From assembly GCA_036362985.1 (NCBI GenBank), contig JAYGXS010000003.1:51080977-51144976 (forward strand): 64,000 bases of DNA, given 5' to 3'. The notes under the pieces were generated by a model. It worked only from the letters and a program-made list of their open reading frames with translations, was not told the origin of the DNA and made no database searches. Below, in pieces: positions 34,176-44,056 of this stretch. Position 1 is the first letter of the stretch. Each line of letters opens with the position of its first letter. This DNA comes from Ligula intestinalis (taxonomy: Eukaryota > Platyhelminthes > Cestoda > Diphyllobothriidea > Diphyllobothriidae). Position numbers and translations under genes: made by a program.

Positions 34176-37100
34176 CTGTTTTTTTGCGCACACAGTGCTA
34201 TTACTTTGAAATCTAGGAGGTTTCAACAACTTTTTTTGCGTGTTCTTGACAAGAGCTTCTCTCCGCTTTGAAATCTATCCCAGCTTTTGTTGGAAATTTC
34301 TAATTGTCTCCTATACATCCTTTGTGGCCTTTTTACACAGCGTTTTCTCACGTTGAGAGGTAATAGCTTACTTTTTATACGGATTTTGAAAAAAAAATCA
34401 AACGCGACGCCAGTCATTCTTTTTTGAACAAAGTATGCTTGGCCCATAAGAAGGCCACAAATACTTCAAGGGTGAGGCCTCTGCAGAAACTGCGTTTCAT
34501 GCTGGATTTAAGCGTCCCCTCTTAAAAGTGAGTGTAGCAGTATCGGATTCTTTGAACGCAATGCACAAATAGACTGAACCCAGCTATCCCCAAATACCTT
34601 TACGTTGCTAACGGAACTCTCGGCAGTATTTCTGCTTTCTTTTGTGCTGCGTGGATCTAATGTAGTCAAAACCATTTGGATGAAAATATAATCATTCCTT
34701 GACACGGCAGCATAGAGGTTCTAAGGAAATTTTTAATAGGGCAGCAAGCGTTTGTTCAAAGAAAGATTACCTTTCCAACCCTAAAGCCATCATAAGTTTA
34801 TACATCGCCACTCAGAGGCCCGTACATATCAGGGCATGACAAAACCAAGCTAGCAAAAACAAGTAGCATATGTAGGAGGGGTTTGGAAAATTTCAGTAAG
34901 TAAATTGTGTTTGAGACTGCTGAAAGTTGGACTCATAGAAACCTTGACAAAAGCAACCTGTAGCCGTGTGTGTCTAGCGGACCTTTTTCTCATTTCACGC
35001 TCCAGTGGTTACACACTCTTTCCTTCTCACAGCTGAGTTTTTAGGCGGTCTGCGTCAATTTCCTTTTCGAGTTCACTGCTAAGGCAATATTACTGACTGA
35101 CTCAGTACTGCCATAGAGCTGTCTACTTGCGTATATATGGGCATAACGCGTTGACACTTGTTCTCCACTCCACACCCAATTCAGAAAAGTTCCAAAGTTA
35201 ATTATCCCTTCAGTAGTCAGTTAATTGGGCGTTCTGGGCTGGCCCATTAAGGTAGCCTTATTGTTCTTGGTCCGCTACCTTCACTTTCTCCCTTTCCCTC
35301 TCAGCTTCTTGTTTTCCCCTGGAGAGGTTGTTCTGCACGACAGTCTTCAACGTTAGACAGTTGTTACCTGGGCCCAGAAAATGAGGCGCCCTAGGTCAAG
35401 ATTTTATAGACGCTGGACCTCCCACCATAGCCGGACGACAGTGCACGAAGAGCTCTCAATGATCCGACCTTTACATGCAGATTATTCTACTGTGGATATG
35501 GGGTTTACGGAATAATGGCAGTACAAAGCACAACTTGTCAAACCTCTTTTCTTTCCTGAATGCCCTTTCTTAGTCGGACGTTGTGCAAGGAGGTAAATAA
35601 GGGATAGTCCTTGCTCAAACTTGTTTTCACTCGTACGCCCCTATGCACATTTCCTCTCCGACAGCGTTTAAGGTCTCACAGACAGTGAAAAGCCGTTTCC
35701 CACTTTGATTGAATGCTCCTTCAAGAGACTACTTCGGTAATCTGATGACCGAGATGACTAGGCACGTGAAGTCAAGGAACCTTTTACTGTCCGTAAAATA
35801 GTGACTGCGCTATATGTCTAAACTCACTTGCTTTAGGGACCTCTTGTTCCAGCCAATATTTAGCGAGGTCTCTTGGTCTCTTAATTTACAGGACTATTGC
35901 TTACTTCGGTAGGCTTTTCCCCATCTCCCTTCGTTAGACTTATCTGCCAACCCCTAGGTCGGCATAATCAGTTTGCTAGTCGTGAATGCCCATGTCCGCG
36001 CTGTGTCCCACAGTAGGGCGGGTGCAAGGCAGTGACTGGTCTGTTAACTAATTTACAATGATAACAGACTGGGACATCATCTGCCGCACTCCCTCACCCA
36101 CCAGGGCTCGGGCGCAGTGACTGACAAAGATAAACAACTCCTCTACGCGTCCCACACACACAACCTCGTCTGCAAATGATGTACTGGGTTCTCACAGAAT
36201 TAGAGGGGTGGCTAGCTTTCCATAAGAGTTAGAGTGGCAGAAAGGTCACAGTAAGGAGCAGCCATTGCAACCTGACTCCGCTCTGAGCGTAGTGAGCTGT
36301 CCCTGGTCAATTGGCAGCCTTCATAGCCACAACTTCTATCCTGTCTTTGCAGCTTCAAGACGCATTACCTCCTCCTGGTGAGGAATTATCTACACTTTCT
36401 TATTCTCCCAGATGGCGCTGACGTTGTATGAAGGCTTTGCAAAGACTTGACCACACCGACCCCCTCCCCCCTTACGTGTCACATATGTTGTGGCATACTC
36501 GTACCTTGCACAGCTTGTTTAGCACGAGTCATGAGCCAATATGACCCCCGTGTTGATCCAGAGCATCTCACGCGTTGCTGGTCGAAATGGCCACCTTACG
36601 TGCGAGTAGACTCACATGTTGTACGTGGTAAGCACTGAAATCAAAAAAGGCTGTTGAATAACGATATTTCTGTGTAGCTCTGACAACAGACATTAACGCA
36701 CGTTTCCGTTGTTTTATCGCACTAACCAGGTTGTCTAGTGTTTAGTACCTTGAACAACTTTTATCCAGCCTTTCCTTTTTTTAACTAGCTGATGTTAAAT
36801 CTATCCCTTTTAGCAGCACCCGAATAGCTTTTGATATAGAATGAAAACTGGCACAAGTTAACTACTTTCATGGAATACTCGGACTGAATTTAAGTCACTT
36901 TGCCCAAAAACTTTGAGTCCCCTAGTCTCAAAATGCAGTTTCTTTGCCGATTTTTAAATTATATAGTTCACTGTCTCTGTAAACTAGGGAAGTCTTCAGG
37001 GCTCAGAGCTATTAGGTGAACACTTTAAACAATACGATAAGTAGCAGTTAATTAAGGTCCACGGCCTCGGCTAGAGGCACTTTAAGGTATTGAGGAAAGG

Positions 37101-38341
37101 GACGAAAAGTATGCATGTTTCAAACACCAACATCAATCCTCCCACCAGCGACAAACGCAGCTGAGGCGCCCCTCCTGTCGGCGAATTCAGACCCATTGCA
37201 GCAAACTTATGGATAAAATTGCTGAATTCCGATAATAGTCACCAGTCCGCAAGCAACGCAATGTTTTTTGGGCGTTGGCGTACGTCAGGAGCGTCTCGGA
37301 AAGCATTAATCACCTTATGGCACCGCGCAGTATCGGCGTTGCGCGCACACACATGGCCTAGACAACCATCAGGCGCGGGGAATGATAGAACGCGCTGTAT
37401 CACGAAAAGAAGCGTCTAGGGGGTTGCTTACCGCATCTGACTGAGCTGTTAGCAGAGCAACTAAAACACGGGGATTACTGTGGAATCGGACGGACAAGCA
37501 CGCATCCACAGTGAGGTAGTGGAGTGGACTGACACTAATTCAGGTGTTGCGGGTCCTTTGGCAGGAGCGGACCAAGTCTGACGAGGCAACCGGAGTAGTG
37601 GTAACAACCATATCAGTTGCTTACTGCTTGAATACTGGTTCTCCGCAAGAGGTCTCAGGGGTAATGCCAATGGATGGCCCTATCTCTTGCGTATGCTGAC
37701 CTAATACTTTTTGGCTGTGAATGGTAGCGCTTTACGCGAAGCATGCGCGTGCGCGCGCGACCCTGAAAACGGTTTCGGAGACGCTGTCAGCGATCCAGAT
37801 GATTGAGTCCTTGGCATAACCCGCACCGGTAATGCATTGACGGCCACAAATCATTTGGAGGAGGAGGCGGCCACCATTGCTTTATCACAGCTAATACCTA
37901 CAGTCAAGCTGCTGCCTCAGAAAACTATTAGGAGGGGCCTGGCAGATTTGAAAAATTCAACTGACCCAATTGTGAAACATTCAGAGGCCTCGTATGCCAA
38001 CGGTGGTATGTGAGGCCGCCAACGTCGCCGAATTTTTTACAATTCGGCCAACTGGAAATCCGAACTACTGAAAGGTGTTTTCGATACGTGCGGCATAGTC
38101 CAAAGGTGCTTGAACAGCGTCAGGATGCCGGCGTTTAAGTGAACTTCTTTTCAGCCGCCTATAAAAACTAAACTTTATAAAAATAAGTATTTAAGTAGCG
38201 TGCATTTCCCTCTGATTTTCGATATACTTCTAAATTCAAGTATATGGTACAGAAAGCATGCACAGAATAGTATTTCTTCTTCTCAATAGTCGAAAATATG
38301 CGAGGCCCAGGTAATTGAATAGAAGGCGGAAGAGCGTTCTC
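34176..38341. other. no gene recognised
   Basis: About 4.2 kb of intronic sequence with short open frames only. The 36240-36290 segment resembles 32640-32690 (possible dispersed repeat). Otherwise nothing supported. Confidence 0.4.
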
Positions 38342-38366
38342 TGGCACAAATATTTTATTTGCCTGA

Positions 38367-38402
38367 CGTTTCGGACCCACTCGAGACCATTGTCAAGTAA
38401 TG
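38367..38402 (-). ncRNA. hammerhead-like 3' end of PLE-C (degenerate)
   Basis: On the minus strand TTGACAATGGTCTCGAGTGG is followed by GTCCGAAACGTC. GGTCTC...GGGTCC can pair (five pairs and one mismatch) as stem II before GAAAC, but the first core strand deviates from CTGATGA. Penelope-like elements are known to carry hammerhead ribozymes, which motivates the call; activity is doubtful. Confidence 0.3.
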
Positions 38403-38926
38403 AAAGCGTACAACCAACTGCGTGATTAAATTAGCTCTGCTGGGAGTGACCTTGAGTTCCCATGGCTCGCTCCTTCGCGAGTGACCTTGAGCCTTGCCAG
38501 TGCTCGCGCAACGCGATATAGGCATCTGGGAGATCGATATGCCTATTAATAGAGTTCGCGTGCGAATGCCATGCTTCCTGCAGTAGGCGTTAGAGTCGGT
38601 CAGTCGACTGGCCCAGTATTCGCACGTGTTCGTAGTCAAAGTCGTGCCCTGGCGAGGATGCGTGAGCGGCGACCAGGGATAGCTTGTCATTCCTTTCCAC
38701 GGCCCGTTCATGCTCGTGCAGTCTCGTGGCCACCCGTCTATCGGTTTCGCCAACATAATTGGCATGACCGCAAAGACAGTCGATTCGGTAAATAACACCC
38801 GATTTCTGTTATACCGGTAATGGGTCCTTAGGCTGCATGAGTTGCCTGCGGATTGTCGCTTCCGGTCGGAGAGCGACGCCAATCCCAAATTCGCTGACCA
38901 GTCGAGCGAATTTTTCGGATACACCA

Positions 38927-38938
38927 GCAATATAGGGT
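38927..38938. repeat. 12-base target-site duplication, left copy
   Basis: GCAATATAGGGT, identical to 42465-42476, immediately beyond the CACACA 3' end of LINE-A copy 2. Confidence 0.9.
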
Positions 38939-39844
38939 GTGTGTGTCGTAGCCCACAGTTGGATCAGGAATCCCCGCCGGAATCCAAACTTGGAGTAGTT
39001 GGGAGACGGAGAAAAGCCGCGACCTCGACCGGCTTGAGCCACAGGTCCGCGGGAGTGAGGTGGGTGCCTGGCCGAGAACTGCAGGTGAACAGATGATGGC
39101 AGTCATGCAGCGAGACGCCGCAGTCGGACAGCAGTTGGGTATGGATGGGTCGAGCCCGTGTTGGTACTGGCGAAGGAGCATGCAGTAGCCACTGCGTAGC
39201 TGCGCCAGGGTACAGCGAGTGACCCTCGGGAGATGTCGTTCCGAGGCCGCAATCGGAGGTGGATAGCCACCCAAAAGGACCGGGGGACGGTAACCTCGTT
39301 TCTCCTCGACAACGACTCTCTGGTGGAGTGGCTGGAAGCCTGTCTTGGTGGCAGAGCTATCTACAGGTAGATCCGCGAGCGACGCTACAACAGCTTCCTT
39401 GTGGAGTGCTCGAATAGACGGCCGGACGTTGCGGCAGGGCTCGGAAGTGGTGCAATGGTGATGATTGGGATGGCTGGGTTGCGAACAAGCCCACCAAAAC
39501 TGCTGGCTAAGGAGAGTGTTGTGATGGGCGACCGGTAGAACAAAAGCCTCCGCATGAAGATGATCTATAGGCGACATTTTATAGCAACCCGTGATCGTAC
39601 GGAAGGCAGCGTTCTGTGCTAGCTGAAGGCGGCGCAGGGTGAAAGAGCTCATCGTAGGAGACCAGATTGATGCCGCATAAGTGAGGTGCGGCTTGGCCAG
39701 CGCCTTGAAAGCAGTCGACAAAGTCTGTTTTGCGCAGCCCCAGAATGTGCCTGCTAGAGCCTTGAAGACCTTGGTTGAGCGGCTTACTTTGCTTGCGGTC
39801 TCCCTGGCATGGTCTGCAAACGTGAAAAGCGGATCAAAACGCAC
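38939..39844 (-). pseudogene. LINE-A copy 2: RT thumb and C-terminal region
   Basis: Continues with RFDPLFTFADHARETASKV, KPHLTYAASIWSP, LQLAQNAAFRTITGCY and LPRVTRCTLAQLRSGYC. A one-base loss near 39123 moves the frame so that the CCPDCG cluster becomes NCCPTAASRC; the final SLDSGGDS-type ending is thereby lost. The open frame runs on into PLE-C sequence. Confidence 0.82.
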
Positions 39845-39874
39845 GCCAAGGAATTTTGGCTTGCGGACGAGCGG

Positions 39875-40870
39875 TTAGGACGCACCGTTGACGGTGATGA
39901 CCGGGTGACGATTAAACTCCTTCGGATCAAGCGTGAAAACAGTTACGGACGACTTGGCTGTCGAGATCATAATTCCGCGCTGGGTGAGGTAGTTTTCGAC
40001 AACAGGCATGAACTCCGTGAGGAGCTGTGCAGCCTGATCGATGTCATGGTGCCGGCAGAAAAACGTTACATCGTCCGCGTACGATACCACTTGCACAGGT
40101 GCCCGGGGGAGTGGGAGCTCTCGCATGTAGATTTTAAAGAGCGTCGGGCTGAGCACAGAGCCTTGAGGGACGCTAAAGGTTTGCTTACGGGGCTCAGAGA
40201 GAGCGCCCCGGAAAAGGACACGATCGTGATGGCCATGAATGTAAGCCGCCAAGCATCGGACCAGGCCAGTCGGGACGTTCAACGAGACCAAATCCTGCAG
40301 GAGCTGATCGTGGCAGACGCAGTCAAAGGCTCGTGACAGGTCAATTGAGACTGCCACGGTCCGTGAAGCGGGCTTATGTTGATTGAAGCCCTCGGGGATA
40401 GCGTTGGTGAGCCCGAAAAGCGCCGTTGTAGTCCCTCGACACGATCGGAAACTATGTTGGTGGCAAGATAGTTCCGCCGCAGACGTCAGAATTGGGTGGA
40501 TGAGCCGTTCCAGGATCTTCGCCAATGGACTGAGGAGGGAAATTGGGCGATAAGAGGTCGCTAGGCCGGGGTCCTTGCCCGCTTTGAGCAGGAGGATAAC
40601 GATCGACTGGCGCCAGCAATCGGGGATGATTGAAGTTCCCAGTGAAAGGTTGAAGAGGGCGGCAAGGTAAGCAGCCACCTTCGGGCCGATGTGGCGGACA
40701 TTGATAGGCGCCAGACCATCTGGTCCTAAGGCTTTCGAAGGTCTCGTTTTCTTGACGGCGGTGAGGATGGCATCAGCCGAAAAGGAAATGTCTGGGGGCG
40801 GCGCTTTATGGAGAAGACGAAGAAGGGAGCGCTGGCTTTTGGGACTGGGTGCCGAGCGGGGCGAGAACAA
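39875..40870 (-). pseudogene. LINE-A copy 2: reverse transcriptase domain
   Basis: A 331-codon frame covering the whole polymerase core: KKTRPSKALGPDGLAPINV (fingers), VVAYL-like spacer, SYRPISLLSPLAKILERL, VSIDLSRAFDCV (motif A), SVPQGSVLSPTLF (motif B'), VVSYADDVTFFC (motif C, intact YADD), then TAKSSVTVFTLDP. The catalytic Asp residues are all present. It would copy element RNA at the nicked target. The listed start is the first convenient in-frame TTG; the domain actually continues upstream. It ends at a TAA before PLVRKPKFLGVRF, at the same codon as in copy 1. Confidence 0.88.
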
Positions 40871-41229
40871 CTTGTTCGTCTTCGCGGTGATCTTACCGTT
40901 GTTTGAAATGAAATTGCCGTCCCCGAAGCTAATAGACTGGTTAGATGTAGCAGCCCGGGGTTTGGTCAGGTTGCGTAAAAGCTTCGAAGTGGCAGCTGAG
41001 TTGCCGCTGAAATTACAACCTGAAACTAGTTCATGCCAGCGTTGGCGTGTGCCATCGTTGATAGTCTTAGTGATTAAGCCATTTAGTTCGCCAACGCGCG
41101 GGTCACTGGCGTCACGCGCTCGTATTTCGTCTCTCTCTCGTTCCAGGCGGGAGGCTTCGGGCGGATAGTTAGGACGGAGAAGTGGAATCGGCCGTTAGGA
41201 ATGTGGTGACTTGCTGCTGCCAGGAGTAG

Positions 41230-42468
41230 TCAATGAAGGGCTCGCTCCGCCGTTTGGACACAGGTGGGAGGCGGTAGGCCATCGATCTCGGCTTCGCATT
41301 CGGTCGTGAAAGCTGCCCAATCGGCTTTCTTGAAATTAATGATGTGCCGGTTGGGGGCCTTTATACGCTCGGCGGTGGTAGCCAATTCGAGCACAACGGG
41401 GAGGTGGTCGCTACCCAGGCTGATTTCCGTGTTCCTCATAGTGGAGGCTACCAGACTGAGACTGGCGAGGGAAACATCGGGCGAGCTGGAGGCGCCGTTG
41501 ATCGGGAGCCGCGTTTGGCTGTTCTCGTTGAGAACGGCAAAGAAGGCGTGTTCTATTTCATTAGCCATAGCTTCTCCGCGGGGGTCGGCTGCCAAGTTAG
41601 AGCACCACAGGTCATGGTGGGCGCTGAAGTCACCTAGCACCAAACTGTCTCCAGAAGGTAAGTAGGGAGCGATAGAGGCGGTGAAACCGGGAGGACAACT
41701 GGAAGTTGGAGGGATGTACACGTTCACGACGGTTAGCGGCGCCGGGCCAATGTCAAGGGAAATCGCCAGTACGTCCGTGGGATCGGCTCCAAGCAGGGGT
41801 AGCTGGTGATGGGCAATGGATTTGTCCACCAGGAAGGCCAAACCTCCGCCTTTGTTGCGGCCGCGGTCGCGACGGACAATCGTGTAATCGGCACAGGAAG
41901 GGACCTTAGTGAAGTTAGACAACTTTGTCTCTTGGATAGTCACCACAGCTATGCTGTGCGAGTGCATGAAGGCCAGGAGCTGGTCGAGCTTCCCAAGGAG
42001 GCCGTTGGCGTTAAATTGTAAGATCTTAAGACCAGGAGGTGAGGCAAGGTCGGAGACCAGAGGATTTGGGTTCAGGACCGGACGGGCTGGAGGCATGGAG
42101 ATCGGTGGGGGCACGGGACAGCTGGGACACGCGAAGGCGGGCGACCAATCGGCAGCCTTGGCGAGGCCACTGCAGCGGAGATGGCACCAACCATTGCAGG
42201 AGCCGCAACGTACAGACCAGTCGCGGCGGCCCAGGCGGACTCGGCAAAACGAACAGTACGAGATAGGTCCAGGGTTGGCCTCAATTCCGGTGGCTTGGAG
42301 AAGGAGTCGGAGCAGCGTGGCTGGGAGGGGCTGTTCCGTCATCAAAAACACGGATTGGGTGGAGAGGAGAGTTGATCCAACGTAGGGAGATGGGTGTAGC
42401 AGACCTTGGCCGCCGGGAGGGCGGGTGGGAACGCGATTCGTAGACGCGTCTTCTGTGGTTCGCCGCAA
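41230..42468 (-). pseudogene. LINE-A copy 2: 2A-like motif, PHD finger and APE endonuclease
   Basis: A 412-codon frame. Residues 43-48 (MTEQPL) are a likely start; GIEANPGP lies at residues 61-68 (42265-42288). A PHD-type finger follows: CSFC, VRCGSCNGWCHLRC and FACPSC supply a C4HC3 pattern at about residues 72-118. The APE endonuclease then shows LQFNANGL, QETKL, NVYIPP, GDFSAHH (Asn of the usual GDFNAHH is Ser, a potentially damaging change), SPDVSL and SLGSDHLPVV. The frame stops at TGA 41230-41232, where copy 1 reads on. The 2A-like motif would release the upstream peptide co-translationally if active; the usual Asp before I-E is Gly. Confidence 0.87.
42265..42288 (-). other. 2A-like (StopGo) motif GIEANPGP
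   Basis: Preceded by LLRLLLQAT, a hydrophobic stretch as usual for 2A sequences, and followed by the PHD finger. Consensus is D(V/I)ExNPGP; here G replaces D. The same motif stands at 7364-7387 in copy 1. Confidence 0.65.
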
Positions 42469-42476
42469 TATAGGGT
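42465..42476. repeat. 12-base target-site duplication, right copy
   Basis: GCAATATAGGGT, identical to 38927-38938, at the 5' end of LINE-A copy 2 (minus strand). Confidence 0.9.
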
Positions 42477-42615
42477 ATTGCTCGCCAGCGTGTTGGTTCT
42501 GGCTGGCCCGTTGGTTTTCTTCTTTTTGCTATCGCCTGCATTTTTCGATGAAGCTGCCATGATTGCCATTCATTGTGAAGAGTTTCCGCAGATACTTGAC
42601 CTCAACCTTTTTGTC

Positions 42616-42881
42616 GAACACGTGCGAATACTGGGCCAGTCGACTGACCGACTCTAACGCCTACTGCAGGAAGCATGGCATTCGCACGCGAACTCTATTA
42701 ATAGGCATATCGATCTCTCAGATACCTTTATCGCGTTGCGCAAGCACTGGCAAGGCTCAAGGTCACTCGCGACGGAGCGAGCCATGTGAACTCAAGGTCA
42801 CTTCCAGCAGAGCTAATTTAATCACGCAGTGAATTGTATGTTTTAATTCCTTGACAATGGTCTTGAGTGAGAGTCCGATAC
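42616..42881 (+). mobile_element. inverted 3' fragment of PLE-C, head-to-head with the main copy
   Basis: From GAACACGTGCGAATACTGGG onward this + strand segment matches the minus-strand sequence of about 38632-38380 with few differences, including the stop after STDRL and the region of TTGACAATGGTCTTGAGTG. Homology ends near 42881, just before the poly-A-like tail. It is therefore a 5'-truncated, inverted partial copy attached to the upstream end of PLE-C. Confidence 0.85.
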
Positions 42882-42883
42882 TT

Positions 42884-44056
42884 ACTTGTACTTGTTACGG
42901 CTGTGATCATGCCTGATCTAGCCGGCCTCAATGATGTCACGAACGGTACCTCTCTATGCGTGGCGATTGGCGGCAGCGGATCTCGAAAGCTCCACCCAGT
43001 CCCTTCTCCAGCGACGGAGGCTGAAGATAAAAGGTCCAAGAACTGCTTTCATGTCTTGACGGACGGTGTCTAGCCAGGTCTTCAGTTACCCTCCTCTTCG
43101 ACGTTTCCAGGTTGGCTGCGGTGCCGGGTCGAGGGCAGCATAGGTAAGCTCGTGGGGCGGACGACAGAGAACGTGTCCAGACCACCTCAGTCGCCTTTCT
43201 TGAATGGCCTGAGATATCCTCGTGATACGATCGCAGCGGATGCGGACCGTCTCATTTGATATGAAGTCACTATACTTAATTCGCAGGATCGTCCTCAGGC
43301 ACTGGTGTTCAAAGACCTCCAGTCTTAGCTCATCTTCAGCGCGCATAGCCCAGCATTCACATCCATAGAGGAGGACTGACCAGATGGATGCACGGTATAC
43401 ACGAATCTTCGTGGCGATGGAAATGTCACGTCGGATCCATAGGCGCTTTCGAAGGATTGAGAAAACCCAGCGAGCAGCATCGATATGGGAGACAATGTCG
43501 TCCCTGCTCTGCCCATTCGGTAGCAGCCTCGCCACGAGCTATTTAAAGCTGTCTACTTTTTCAAGTTGATGGCCATTAATCCCCAGGAGTACCTTTTCCT
43601 GGTCAGGGATGTAACTCGAGAACAACTTCGTCTTTTCGGAATTTATGGATACAAGGTGAATTAAGAATCGACCCCCTGGATTTTGATCTCTCGGGTGCCT
43701 GACTCGGGAGTTGGACTTCTGACAGTCAAAAAACATCCACGTGATATTCATGGAGACTGTGCGCTGTCAGACTTTGCGTACCAGGTTCCAGAAATGTTCG
43801 CACATTCCAGCATCCAATACCAAGAGTCCGTTTTTTGTTTAGCAGTCCAGCTTGCACATTATTCCCCCGCACCACCGGACAAGGGTTGCAGAGCGCGTCG
43901 GTTCCAGCGGACGCCGTAGCGTGGGTCGTAAAATCGTAAGTTGACATGTTCATAAGTTTTCTGGGGAATTTTGAATACAGGCTGGTCCCCAGCGGCCGCT
44001 CGGATTCTTTGTTCGAGGTTGTCTCCTCTAGCACTTTGGCTCAAGAACCTAACCAC
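42884..44056 (-). pseudogene. RTE-type LINE relic with internal deletion
   Basis: Minus-strand reading begins with the endonuclease start RTLGIGCWNVRTFLEPGTQS and LTAHSLHEYHVDV. It then jumps near 43730 to the post-RT region: LVSINSEKTKLF, LLGINGHQLEKVDSFK, then LLPNGQSRDDIVSHIDAARW. Next come VLLYGCECWAMRAEDELRLE, FEHQCLRTILRIKYSDFISN and AIQERRLRWSGHVLCRPP, and it ends near WRRDWVELSRSAA (other frame). Most of the endonuclease and all of the RT catalytic core are deleted. A 3' tail with short ACAAGT-like repeats abuts the inverted PLE-C fragment. The same family left the relic at 23320-23835. Confidence 0.85.

Larger units (their letters stand above)
38939..42464 (-). mobile_element. LINE-A copy 2: near full-length APE-type LINE with target-site duplication
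   Basis: A 3526-base insertion bounded by identical 12-base repeats and lying inside PLE-C. It encodes, in order, a 2A-like motif and PHD finger, APE endonuclease, RT and C-terminal Cys/His region, with fewer lesions than copy 1. Lesions: TGA at 41230-41232 (CGA in copy 1's aligned codon, so a probable CpG transition), the frame change before the RT shared with copy 1, the shared TAA at 39875-39877, and a one-base loss in the C-terminal cysteine cluster. The intact duplication and full length suggest a relatively young insertion compared with other relics here. Confidence 0.93.
38342..42620 (-). mobile_element. PLE-C: Penelope-like element split by a LINE
   Basis: Its 5' visible part is 42620-42465 and its 3' part is 38938-38342, both minus strand, separated by LINE-A copy 2. 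The upstream part encodes VEVKYLRKLFTMNGNHGS and, after a frame change, RRKPTGQPEPTRWRAIPYI. The downstream part continues AGVSEKFARLVSEFGIG, then VIYRIDCLCGHANYVGETDR and RLHEHERAV, the GIY-YIG endonuclease with its Cys-rich start, then FDYEHVRILGQS and a stop. It ends in TCCGAAACGTCAGGCAAATAAA-type sequence (at about 38355-38383). The RT domain is absent, so it was already 5'-truncated. Parallels: PLE-A at 50467-51342. Confidence 0.85.

Noticed and set aside
39809..40336. A 175-codon + strand frame (and its counterpart at 9280-9807 on minus)
   Set aside because: Antisense shadow of the LINE-A reverse transcriptase; appears in both copies only because the LINE is duplicated.
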